A stretch of DNA of 64,000 nucleotides from positions 5,589,246 to 5,653,245 of the forward strand of contig OZ017770.1 of the NCBI GenBank assembly GCA_963969345.1, read 5' to 3'. The notes beneath the pieces are model-generated. The model searched no databases and was not told the DNA's origin. It saw only the letters and a program-made list of their open reading frames with translations. This DNA comes from Turbatrix aceti (lineage: Eukaryota > Nematoda > Chromadorea > Rhabditida > Panagrolaimidae). The first letter of the stretch is position 1, and each line of letters opens with the position of its first letter. The translations under genes were made by a program, and so were the position numbers. This document shows positions 1 to 11,600 of the stretch, in pieces.

Positions 1-2992
1 GGTGCATTGATACTCGACTCCTGTTCAAATCCTGCATACGCACTAAACCAAAGCTTAGACTTTGTGCGGGACATGATTGGTTCAACTGACGTCTCTGAAT
101 ATCAATGTGCAGACGGCAAACAACCTCAAATCCTCTACACTCCAAAGAAGAACGTAGTTGCCGTTGTTGGCGCCAGCTACAGCAGTGTAACAGTGCAGAT
201 TGCCAATTTGTTGCGCCTTTTCCGAATTGTTCAAGTCAGTCCGGCATCAACAAATGCGGACTTAAGTGATAAAAGTAGATTTGAATATTTTGCCAGAACC
301 GTGCCCTCAGACAACTACCAAGCTAGGGCAATGATAGATATTGCGCGTCACTTTGGATGGACCTATGTATCACTTGTCTACTCTGCAGACGAATACGGCG
401 AACTCGGGGCAGATGCATTTAAGAAAGAAGCTCGTCGCCACAATATCTGCATTGCCATCGAAGAACGAATCTCAATAAAAAAAGAAGCACTTGCCGAATC
501 TGTCGACAATCTCGTTAAAAAGTGAAGCATTGCAAAGGTTAATTAATTTAAGTGCCTAAGTCGTTCCGTTTACAGATTGCAACCAGATAAAAAAGTTGGA
601 GCCCGTGTCGTTGTGCTCTTTGTCGGAACGGAATACATCCCCGAACTGATGAAAGAAACCGCAGATAAAATAAAATCCGTAACAACTCTGAAGAATCCTA
701 AAAAAATTATTTGGCTGGCAAGTGAGTCATGGGATCGAAACAACGATGCGTATACGGTTGGCGTACGTCGACTCTCCGCAGAAGGCGCTATCGTGCTTAT
801 GCTCGAATCTCAGCGGGTGCCCTCATTTGAGGACTATTATTTATCGCTGCATCCTGGAAATGAGAAATTTGAGCGAAACAAGTGGTTACGAGAACTTTGG
901 GAGCATAAATTTAATTGCGAATTTGATTCATCTCCGGATTCTACTGTCAACCGGTAGGAATACACATATTTTTCAAATTTTCTTTGAAAGCATTTTTTTT
1001 TTCACTATTTTTTTTCTTGCTATTCTTTACAGATGCGAAGCACAACGACAATCAAAAGAAAATTTTAATCCTGATGACAAAGTACAATTTGTCATCGAAG
1101 CAGTATATGCTATAGCTCACGCTCTGCAAGCCATGAAGAAAAAAGTGTGTCCAAATGATACAATTGAGACATCTTGGATTTCAAGGCACGCAAAGCTGCC
1201 TGATATATGCAGCGCTATGAAGCACATTGACGGAGATGAATTTTACAAAAAATACCTGCTGAATGTCAAATTTGAAGGTAATTTAACAAAAAGATGGGCA
1301 GTTGTATTCAAATCATTAATTTAAGATTTGGTCGGCAAAAAAGTTCACTTCAACCCCCAGGGAGACGGTCCAGCTCATTACACCATTCTGAATTACCAGC
1401 CGTCCATAGGCAAGGATTCCGAATCAGACAGAGACGACTACGCAGAAGTTGGCAGTTGGTCCGAACAGAAACTGATCATAAGAGAAGAAAGCATGTTTTG
1501 GAACGTGAATGGGGATGGCATTCGACCGATTTCCAAATGCAGCATGCCTTGTCCGCCCGGATATAAGAAACAACTGATAAAAGCGGTAAAACAAATTTAT
1601 GAGTTACCTGTAACGTAAAACAGCGCTTACAGGACGAAGTTTGTTGTTGGGCATGCGGAAAGTGCGAAGACTACGAATACCTGGCCAATGACACCACGTG
1701 CATCGATTGCGGGCAGGGCAGGTGGCCGGTGAAAGACCGTAAAGCCTGCTTTGATCTCGCTGATAAACACTTGATGCACATGAAGTGGTCAAACTGGTAC
1801 AGCATCGTGCCCGCTATCTTTGCCGTCATTGGCATCATTGCTACTCTTCTGGTTATCATTGTCTACATTATGTACGATTTTTTTGAGCTTTCAGTAGCGC
1901 GAACTCAAAAAAAATTATTTTTAGATACAATGATACACCCGTAGTCAAAGCCTCAGGGAGAGAGCTGAGCTACTTGTTGCTCTTCTCGATGATCATGTGC
2001 TATGCCATGACTTTTGTTCTCGTATCTCCGCCAACGACTATCATATGCGCGATTAAGCGAACTGGTATGATTTTTCTTACCTGACAGTCAATAAAAAATA
2101 ATTTTAGGTATTGGATTCGCGTTTTCAAGCCTCTACGCTGCACTGCTGGTCAAAACCAACAGAATTTATCGAATTTTTTCACAGGCCACTCGATCGGCAC
2201 AACGTCCCGGATGCATTACTCCGATGTCTCAAATCTTGTTGACAGCTCTGCTGGCTGGCGTTCAACTGGTTGGCTCACTAATTTGGCTCATCGTAGTGCC
2301 CCCGGGAGTCCGGCACGATTATCCCAGCAGAGAGCAGGTCGTCTTGACGTGCAACGTACCGGATCACCATTTCCTCTACTCGCTCACCTACGATGCAGTT
2401 TTGATTGTCCTCTGTACGGTCTACGCCGTAAAAACCAGAAAAGTGCCAGAAAATTTTAACGAAACAAAGTTCATAGGATTTAGCATGTACACAACCTGCG
2501 TGGTATGGGTATCCTGGATTTTCTTTTACTTTGGAACAGGAAATAACTTTCAAGTAAGCAAATATCTACGAAAAAAACAGGGCTGTTAAAATGAGTTTTT
2601 ATAGATACAAACAACTTCTCTGTGCATATCAATATCGATGTCAGCAAACGTTGCGTTGGTATGCATATTTTCGCCCAAACTCTGGATTATTCTATTCGAA
2701 ACGCATAAAAATGTACGAAAACAAGAGGGCGAATACATGCTTAACCGAAGGTATTGTTAACGTTTGAGTTTGGGTGAAAAATTTATGAACCAAATGTATC
2801 GCTTTCAGCATTCGAAACTCACACAACCGAGCAACGATGTGTAGTAGAAAAGAAAACAATGACGACGACTGCCTGAATAATGCAACACCCTACACCGCAC
2901 TCCTAGCTGACCAAAAACGTAAAAATTCTCGAAAAAGCTCTTCGCAACCAAGTCCCAGCATTACAAGCACCGCTCAAGACACTTTTTTGTGA
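1..2992 (+). CDS. Metabotropic glutamate receptor, class C GPCR (5' end outside window)
   Basis: Nine exons read in one frame: 1-521, 576-953, 1033-1277, 1326-1585, 1633-1871, 1925-2064, 2108-2553, 2605-2750 and 2809-2992, 852 residues from the window edge to the stop. The order is the Venus-flytrap ligand-binding domain (VVGASYSSVTVQIANLL, then SPAS and FGWTYVSLVYS), the cysteine-rich linker (CPPGYKK, VCCWACGKC, CIDCGQG), then seven membrane segments starting at WYSIVPAIF. The class C signatures NDTPVVKASGRELSY and KTNRIYRIF are present. The tail is short and ends in DTFL, which fits a class I PDZ-binding end (T-x-hydrophobic). By family, it is a plasma-membrane receptor coupling glutamate to G proteins, related to C. 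elegans mgl genes; I cannot say which subgroup. A poly(A) signal AATAAA lies at 2999-3004. The signal peptide and first exons are upstream of the window. Confidence 0.95.
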
Positions 2993-3385
2993 CAAAAGAA
3001 TAAAGCTTAACAGATTGCCAGCAATAAATGATCTAAAAATCAAGCGCCGGAATTTACGTGTTTAATAAAAAAAAATACTTTAAAAATAATATTATCCTTC
3101 TCCCTATCCCAGAGTCCATCCAACGCTTTCGAAACAAATTTAAATAGATATGGGCATTACTTTTTAGCCGTGCATGTGCAAAAACGAAACAAAGAAATCT
3201 GTCATTGTACAAAAGGCACACAAAAAAATATATTATCAATAAATACTATCTTCTTATCTCTTGGTGGTGCGGGGTCAGTGCCGTTGTAACGTGCATGGAT
3301 CGTGTAAGAATCCAGTGCACGCTACTCCGGTGTACGTCAGTCATTGAATGTTCATGTCAGTGTCAGTGTCGTGTCTGTCAGACGG
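2993..3385. other. Convergent intergenic region
   Basis: This lies between the 3' ends of the glutamate receptor gene (+) and the unknown gene (-). It holds the receptor's AATAAA at 2999-3004 and short GTCAGT/GTGTC-type repeats at 3340-3380. I see no other gene. Confidence 0.5.
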
Positions 3386-5843
3386 CTACTTGCCGCTGAG
3401 ATCCTGGTTGCCAGTAAAGTCATCATCCTCGGCCTCGTAGTAATCATCTTCATCGCAGTCGTCTTCGTATTCCTCCTGGTAGTCAGATTCATCAGGAGGA
3501 AGATCACTGCCGCCGTAAATGACCTGGGAAATCTGGGCATTCTCGTCGTAGATCACGTAGTTGCAGGCAACAGAAGTTTCGCTGACAGAGAGCAAATCAT
3601 TCTCGTCGAGAGGCTCCAAAGTAGTCGGTTCTTCTTCGTCAGAATATTCGCGCTCCACAGTGGAGCCTGCGTTGTTAACCTGGATAGGTTTGTAGGCGGC
3701 GATGGAAGCCTGAGTCAGCGAGGGAGCAAGGATGCGGGCAATCTCATTCTAAAAAACCCATAAAGTGAATCCGCGCAAACACAAACCGCCAACTCACGTC
3801 GTCAGTTTCTCCAGTGATGCCACGCCAGTTACGGAAAGCCAGCCGAAATTTGTCATCGGCGTCTTTTCCAGCATTGTTAGTTTCAAGCGGGATTTCAGGA
3901 GTGAAGAGGGTAGGAAGCCGGCTAGGAACAGGGTCCGGGGCTGGCGGAACGTCGCTGAGGTCAGGGATGTAGACGGTACCCGGCGGGCAAATGCCGAAAT
4001 ACTGGTGAAGCGGCCAACCAGCAGTCAGTGGATTGTTAGTGCGCAGAGCCAAAAGAGAATCCTCGCGCACCAGCGGGCTGGAAAAGTGAGCTGCAAGCGC
4101 CTCTCTGTTCTCAGCAAACCTTCCATTCGTCAGACGAAACATCGCGTTACTGAAAAAAAAAAAACAAAATCATAATAAAACCCAAAAAAACACATAAAAA
4201 CAACATACGTGCTTTTGAGATCAGCAATAAGTTGTCGGGCCGCGCCGACGTAGTCATTCAATTCTTTGCCGCTCAGTTTGAAGGCCATCTCCTGGCGTAT
4301 GGCCATGGTGTAACCCACGGGATCGGCGATACGACTCAGACGAAGCAGAACGGGCGAAACGTTAGTAGTCCAGTTTTTTGAGGTCTCCATGTAGTCCATG
4401 TGTTCGACGAAAAGAGTTTCGACGTACTGGCGATCGTGAGGGTCCAGCAGAGAGCCGGATTCAAGAATGCTGTGAATGAACGCCAGACGCTCGACGGCTT
4501 CGTATTCGCAGACATTAGAGTTCAGATGAACAATATCCTGCAAAGCACGGACCATATCGTGGTCCTCGTTGGTCTCGTCGATAAAGTACTTGAAAATTTC
4601 TTCGTAGGCGGAGAGGCCTTGCATAGGGTCTTCGAAAAGAGACTCAAACGGAACATCGCCCATCGTGGTCAGTTTGTACTTGGGGAAAGAGTGGCTAGCC
4701 GTGATCTGAGAAAACGGGTTGGTTCGGATAGCAGCCGTGTACAGGAAAATCTGCAAAAACGAATGCGAGATAAACAGTTTGTTATCACGAACAAAAAACG
4801 TACCAGAATGTCGAAAAAGTTGTAGCGCTCAATATTTGGGCCGCGACGGATGCCGATGATTTTGCGGAGGCTGTCCCCTGAAACATTCGCGCGTAATCAG
4901 CTTAACAACTTTCAAAAACTCACAATTGGCAAATCCACTGTGTCCGATCAAGAAAAGCATCGTAGAAAACGCTTTGGGGTGCTCGAAAACTTTGACTCCG
5001 TTGGCGTGCCAATGCATGACGCAGTCCACGAAAACGCTAACGCTCGGCATGAGAAGCGGAAAGGACTGGAAGATGGAAGCGATGTCGGGAAGCATGTATT
5101 TGCCGATGAACGAGTTGCTGAGTGATTCCGGATCCTTGGCGTACCAGATCTTTTGAGCAATCATAGTACCACCCTAAAAAAACCAAAATCAATCGTTTTC
5201 ATAAAAAAACCCGCAAGAAACTCACATCTCCGGTAGTAGACAGGGTAGCGCAGCGATCGGCGTTCGCGCGGTTGTCAAGATACGTCTTGGCAATAATGTA
5301 GTGGACAAAGGAGGAGAACAAAGCTTCAATGCCGGCCCGATTGATATAAATGTTGCGCAGGTGCTTGCTGGTGGCGAGGCAGCACAAAGCAACGGAATCG
5401 AGGTTCGAGATATCGTAGACAGGAGGAGTTTCCTTGGAGTAGATCACTTTGGCAGCAAAAGAGCACAGCATACCGCAACCAAGCTTGTAGACCTCGGTAT
5501 CTTTCAGCGAAGCGAAGGATGCCGGAATGTCACGGTGTCGGCCATAGTTTACGAAATACACAATATTGTCAAGACTCCAGATGGATGCTTGAATGGCAGC
5601 CGACGTAGGAACAATATACGGATTCTTGAAGCGCAGAATTTCCTTGACACGTGCAATTAGGAGCGCAACATGGGGAGCAATTGGCTGGTTAGGGAAACGA
5701 TTATCGTAGAATTTGACGTACTTCTGGTAGTCAACCAAAGAATCGTCGAGAATATTGTTGTTGACGATACTAGCGAGCTTAGCCTCGTCATCAAAAACGC
5801 TCACGGTGGGATGAGGATCCCGAACGGGTGGCACGTCTGACAT
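3386..5843 (-). CDS. Unknown protein, 732 residues, acidic C-terminal tail
   Basis: Six exons (minus strand): 5226-5843, 4924-5173, 4804-4877, 4209-4750, 3798-4149 and 3386-3748, 732 residues. All donors are GTGAGT, GTACGT or GTATGT and all acceptors end in AG. I start at the ATG at 5841-5843 (MSDVPPV); an in-frame ATG ten codons upstream is also possible. I do not recognise the family. The first ~550 residues look helical and soluble, with no signal peptide or clear membrane segment. A proline-rich linker follows (DVPPAPDPVPSRLP). The last ~60 residues are very acidic (runs such as EEYEDDCDEDDYYEAEDDD). A partial duplicate lies at 12542-14392; the two are nearly identical over the central exons, so the duplication is fairly recent or has been homogenised. 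The duplicate lacks the proline-rich and acidic parts. Confidence 0.85.
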
Positions 5844-6060
5844 TCGGAAAGATCGCACAAGACCGCCGTACACAAAAAAAGCGCAGTGAAAGCGAGTTCA
5901 ACATGTGTTTTTTTTCGTCTCAAGATCATTTTTGTAGGCGTTCACACACCCCCGCGCGCGCATTTGTCGACAAAACGACACATTGCGAGCAAAAAAAGTT
6001 GTTTTTTTGAAAATGTTCCATGATGTTAGGTTTTTTGCACATACGTATAAACAATAATAT
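5844..6060 (-). promoter_or_regulatory. Upstream block shared with the duplicated gene
   Basis: The DNA just upstream of the unknown gene resembles the DNA upstream of its duplicate at 14393-14612. Both contain a run of T, then GGTTTTTTGCA or GGTTTTTGCA, then CATACGTATAAACAATA or CATACATATAACAATAA on the plus strand. On the minus strand this gives a TATA-like stretch about 200 bp before the start codon. Promoter function is an inference; the shared sequence is seen directly. Confidence 0.4.
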
Positions 6061-6785
6061 TCATGTACAATTCTGGTTAATGAATAGCAGACGCAGTCGG
6101 TCTTGTTTGTCCAATGGGCCGTGTTCTCTTATTTGAGCCTATTTGGCATAAACGCTCTTTCCCGTTTGTCTGGGGAACTGCGCCGACCGGTTACCGTCGG
6201 TGATTATCATACAGTCCCCGGTGCTCTAATAATCTACTACACTGTGGTTTTGACCGCCTAGGTACAACAACTGGCCAAGTCTCGAACTCGTTCTTTCTTT
6301 TTTCAACTTTTAGCACTGTCTTTGACATTGCGACTCTTGTTGTACCTGAGTTCTAAGCTTCAGAAGTACAGTGCAGAGAAGGGAGTGAATATAGAGCGTA
6401 GAAGAATCTCCGATGTTAGCCGGCCGACAGTCCACAAGACAGAGGAAAAAGAGAACTTTAACGGGAGTGTATGCAAATATGTGGCGATGCCATAACACAC
6501 TCTCCAGTCGATAAGCAGGGATCTGGGGAAGAGGTTGAACTGGATCCTGTAGTCGACTCTGAAGCGGCAGCGCCTTGTTTATAAAAACCCTGCTTCCGAC
6601 CAGAAAACATGACGACGGCTGCTCCGTCAGACGCTATAAAACCGATAAGTTAACCGATACGTAAGCCCGGTCAAATTCCAGCTCAATGAGGAAAACGATA
6701 CTCCAGAATTAGAATATCCAAAAAGACGCAAGAGGTCGCCGCAAACCCCAGACCAAATAGACATCTAAACCAGACCGACACACCC
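6061..6785. other. Non-coding stretch before a gag remnant
   Basis: I see no gene here. It may be the eroded 5' flank or LTR of the retroelement whose gag-like remnant begins at 6786, but I found no matching second LTR or clear primer-binding site. Confidence 0.3.
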
Positions 6786-7260
6786 ATGTCGAATCTCGCC
6801 CCCGATCAAAATGAGCCACAGCTCCCAGTCCAGCAACAGCTATCCCCACCGCAGATACCAGTCCCCGCTCCGTCGCAACCGCCTCTACCGCAGATACATG
6901 CTCCCCCACCGCAGCCTCAACAAGCGGCACCCAACAAATCACCGTGCACTCCTAATGGCCACCTCCCGCTTATGATCCCCCCAATCCCACAACAGACTTT
7001 GACAGATGGGAAGATCAACTCGAAGTCTATTTTTTGCACAAAAAAATCGATGACGCCGAACACAAGCGCTTCATTCTCATCCAAAGCCTAGGAATCACGT
7101 ATGCTTCGTTGAAAGCATGGACAAGCCCAAAAAAAGCCCGTTGAGCACACATACGACGAACTTCTGGCTCTTCTGAAATCAACGTGCGTCCGGCTTACCA
7201 AATGTCATTCAATATCGGCATTTAAAAAAAATGTCAACGTCGTCAGCTAACCCGTTTCGG
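6786..7260 (+). pseudogene. Broken LTR-retrotransposon gag remnant
   Basis: The 5' part encodes a proline/glutamine-rich stretch (for example LPQIHAPPPQPQQ). In a different frame from about 6992 there is a gag-like segment containing FDRWEDQLEVYF and KRFILIQSLG, resembling the gag amino terminus of Gypsy-type elements. The frame is disrupted between the proline part and this segment and again near 7130, so it cannot be read as one protein. No protease, reverse transcriptase or integrase follows before the TraB gene's 3' end at 7363. Family assignment is from memory of the motif pattern. Confidence 0.5.
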
Positions 7261-7362
7261 TAAAAACACGCTATTTTAATAAAATGAGATTTGAAAAAAC
7301 CGCAATTATTAAAAAAACTGTTGAAATTTCAGAAACAGCGATATGTTCATGTTTTGTTTTTC

Positions 7363-8614
7363 TTAGAGAAGAGGTCGAATTTTGCCAAAGGTGAACGTTC
7401 CGACACGGTACACACCATAAAGAACGGCACCGCCGACAGTCAGGCGAACGGCAACTTTGAACACCTTAGCCGCAGTCGAAGGTTCAGGGATGGTCATCAG
7501 CTCCGCGACATCGATATCGAAGTTCTCCCAATTCTTGACGATTCCGGGAACATGGCCCATGCCGACGACAGCCACGATGTTCACCGGTTGGTAGGGAACT
7601 GAAAAAAACATGCTGTCAGTTTATTTTTTTCTCTAAAATTCTTGACTTACTTCCGTCAGTAGCGGAGACAATCATCTTCTCCATAGTAATGTTAGCGACC
7701 AACTTGTGCAGGACGTCGGTCATGTAGAGATCGCGCTCGTCAATGAAGATCTTGGCGAGGAGCGGGAAGTCACCAGCCATCTCGAGCAGGATTTCGCCCA
7801 GAAGATCGCGTTCCTTGACGCGTTCCACATCTTCGGCACTAAAAATACGATGAGATGTTTAATAAAAAATTGAGCAAGGCAGCTTACGTGATCTTGGTGT
7901 CAATGGACAAGAACAAGTGATACAGAAATCGGAGACGCTGGAAGAAAGAAAGCGACCTGAGAGCGCGTTTGATCGTGACCGAAAAAGGGCGACCGCCGAA
8001 GCAGAGACGAGAGCAAGGAGGCATGCCCAGCTCCTTCGCGATATGCTCCGGGGTAAGCAGCGACTGAAGCAAGCCCTGAGCAAATCCGAGCTCTTTGAAA
8101 AGTGAAAAGATTCGACCCTGGCTGAAATCCTGAGCATCACGCATCCAGACTTCTTCGTTGATTTCGAGGACGTTCATGCGCTGAGGGCAGAGCTCGATGA
8201 ACACCATGTCCGGCTGAGTAGCCTTGATAGTGTGGAGAACATCCTGCTGGCTGGCGCGGCTGAAGTGGGCAGTGCCGATGAGGTAGACCTTCGTCGCGGC
8301 GAACTGCGCTCTGAACACATCGGCATCAATGATTTCCAGCTGCTCAGCACATCCAGATCCCGTTTCCTTGATCGGGTTGCTCAGGACAGTGACTAAAATT
8401 ATAATAATTAGCGAAACGTTTGAAAAAGTATGCAAAACGCACCGACGTCCTCGGGGAACACCGCCGTTTCGTCGCGGGTGCGGTTGAAGGCGAACTTTCC
8501 ATTTCGCGCGTGCTGAAACAACCCAGATGCATATAAAAACAACAAGAATCATAAAAAAAACTTACAATAACACCTCCGTCAAAAGCATCAAAGTCCACAT
8601 TTTCGTTGGGATCC
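7363..8614 (-). CDS. TraB-domain protein (TRABD type), 3' part of a composite gene
   Basis: Exons (minus): 8566-8614, 8443-8512, 7888-8392, 7651-7838 and 7363-7598. The product carries VYLIGTAHFS, then VFIELCPQR, a central helical part (KRALRSLSFFQRLRF, DLLGEILLEMAGDFP, IDERDLYMTDVLHKL), then VVGMGHVPGIVKNW and a hydrophobic C-terminal stretch. Two GxxH motifs (GTAH, GMGH) and the Glu of ELC are the hallmark of the TraB/PrgY/Tiki clan. Vertebrate TRABD is linked to the mitochondrial outer membrane, which fits the C-terminal hydrophobic segment. The segment between the LGMPP and FGGRPF motifs looks shorter than I recall for vertebrate TRABD. Upstream, exon 8566-8614 is entered in frame from the mini-exon array; I see no separate first exon. 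An internal start at MSAPVDDD in the last array exon (8713-8798) is possible. Confidence 0.88.
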
Positions 8615-11600
8615 CTGCAAAGACGTCATCGAATACAATAAGCACAAAGCGAGGTCAATCGCCAAAGCCAAAAGGGACGAATCGGCAAAGACAGCATGCA
8701 AAACAAACTCACATTTCATCGCGATTCTCCTGATCGGGAAGGATATCATCATCAACCGGAGCAGACATCTGCTCAGTGGTCGAAGCAATGATTTCTCGCT
8801 GAAAAAGCCATGATGTACATCAAATCAACGAGATACACAAAAAACTTACACCACTCTCATTGTCAACAACGTCACCGGCGATTTGGTTGCTTGCTTGCCT
8901 ATAAAAGCGCCACCGAATACAATAAGCACAAAGCGAGGTCAATCGCCAAAGCCAAAAGGGACGAATCGGCAAAGACAGCATGCAAAACAAACTCACATTT
9001 CATCGCGATTCTCCTGATCGGGAAGGATATCATCATCAACCGGAGCAGACATCTGCTCAGTGGTCGAAGCAATGATTTCTCGCTGAAAAAGCCATGATGT
9101 ACATCAAATCAACGAGATACACAAAAAACTTACACCACTCTCATTGTCAACAACGTCACCGGCGATTTGGTTGCTTGCTTGCCTATAAAAGCGCCACCGA
9201 ATACAATAAGCACAAAGCGAGGTCAATCGCCAAAGCCAAAAGGGACGAATCGGCAAAGACAGCATGCAAAACAAACTCACATTTCATCGCGATTCTCCTG
9301 ATCGGGAAGGATATCATCATCAACCGGAGCAGACATCTGCTCAGTGGTCGAAGCAATGATTTCTCGCTGAAAAAGCCATGATGTACATCAAATCAACGAG
9401 ATACACAAAAAACTTACACCGCTCTCATTGTCAACAACGTCACCGGCGATTTGGTTGCTTGCTTGCCTATAAAAGCGCCACCGAATACAATAAGCACAAA
9501 GCGAGGTCAATCGCCAAAGCCAAAAGGGACGAATCGGCAAAGACAGCATGCAAAACAAACTCACATTTCATCGCGATTCTCCTGATCGGGAAGGATATCA
9601 TCATCAACCGGAGCAGACATCTGCTCAGTGGTCGAAGCAATGATTTCTCGCTGAAAAAGCCATGATGTACATCAAATCAACGAGATACACAAAAAACTTA
9701 CACCGCTCTCATTGTCAACAACGTCACCGGCGATTTGGTTGCTTGCTTGCCTATAAAAGCGCCACCGAATACAATAAGAACAAAGCGAGGTCAATCGCCA
9801 AAGCCAAAAGGGACGAATCGGCAAAGACAGCATGCAAAACAAACTCACATTTCATCGCGATTCTCCTGATCGGGAAGGATATCATCATCAACCGGAGCAG
9901 ACATCTGCTCAGTGGTCGAAGCAATGATTTCTCGCTGAAAAAGCCATGATGTACATCAAATCAACGAGATACACAAAAAACTTACACCACTCTCATTGTC
10001 AACAACGTCACCGGCGATTTGGTTGCTTGCTTGCCTATAAAAGCGCCACCGAATACAATAAGCACAAAGCGAGGTCAATCGCCAAAGCCAAAAGGGACGA
10101 ATCGGCAAAGACAGCATGCAAAACAAACTCACATTTCATCGCGATTCTCCTGATCGGGAAGGATATCATCATCAACCGGAGCAGACATCTGCTCAGTGGT
10201 CGAAGCAATGATTTCTCGCTGAAAAAGCCATGATGTACATCAAATCAACGAGATACACAAAAAACTTACACGGCTCTCATTGTCAACAACGCCACCGGCG
10301 ATTTGGTTGCTTGCTTGCCTATAAAAGCGCCACCGAATACAATAAGCACAAAGCGAGGTCAATCGCCAAAGCCAAAAGGGACGAATCGGCAAAGACAGCA
10401 TGCAAAACAAACTCACATTTCATCGCGATTCTCCTGATCGGGAAGGATATCATCATCAACCGGAGCAGACATCTGCTCAGTGGTCGAAGCAATGATTTCT
10501 CGCTGAAAAAGCCATGATGTACATCAAATCAACGAGATACACAAAAAACTTACACCACTCTCATTGTCAACAACGTCACCGGCGATTTGGTTGCTTGCTT
10601 GCCTATAAAAGCGCCACCGAATACAATAAGCACAAAGCGAGGTCAATCGCCAAAGCCAAAAGGGACGAATCGGCAAAGACAGCATGCAAAACAAACTCAC
10701 ATTTCATCGCGATTCTCCTGATCGGGAAGGATATCATCATCAACCGGAGCAGACATCTGCTCAGTGGTCGAAGCAATGATTTCTCGCTGAAAAAGCCATG
10801 ATGTACATCAAATCAACGAGATACACAAAAAACTTACACCGCTCTCATTGTCAACAACGTCACCGGCGATTTGGTTGCTTGCTTGCCTATAAAAGCGCCA
10901 CCGAATACAATAAGAACAAAGCGAGGTCAATCGCCAAAGCCAAAAGGGACGAATCGGCAAAGACAGCATGCAAAACAAACTCACATTTCATCGCGATTCT
11001 CCTGATCGGGAAGGATATCATCATCAACCGGAGCAGACATCTGCTCAGTGGTCGAAGCAATGATTTCTCGCTGAAAAAGCCATGATGTACATCAAATCAA
11101 CGAGATACACAAAAAACTTACACGGCTCTCATTGTCAACAACGCCACCGGCGATTTGGTTGCTTGCTTGCCTATAAAAGCGCCACCGAATACAATAAGCA
11201 CAAAGCGAGGTCAATCGCCAAAGCCAAAAGGGACGAATCGGCAAAGACAGCATGCAAAACAAACTCACATTTCATCGCGATTCTCCTGATCGGGAAGGAT
11301 ATCATCATCAACCGGAGCAGACATCTGCTCAGTGGTCGAAGCAATGATTTCTCGCTGAAAAAGCCATGATGTACATCAAATCAACGAGATACACAAAAAA
11401 CTTACACCACTCTCATTGTCAACAACGTCACCGGCGATTTGGTTGCTTGCTTGCCTATAAAAGCGCCACCGAATACAATAAGCACAAAGCGAGGTCAATC
11501 GCCAAAGCCAAAAGGGACGAATCGGCAAAGACAGCATGCAAAACAAACTCACATTTCATCGCGATTCTCCTGATCGGGAAGGATATCATCATCAACCGGA

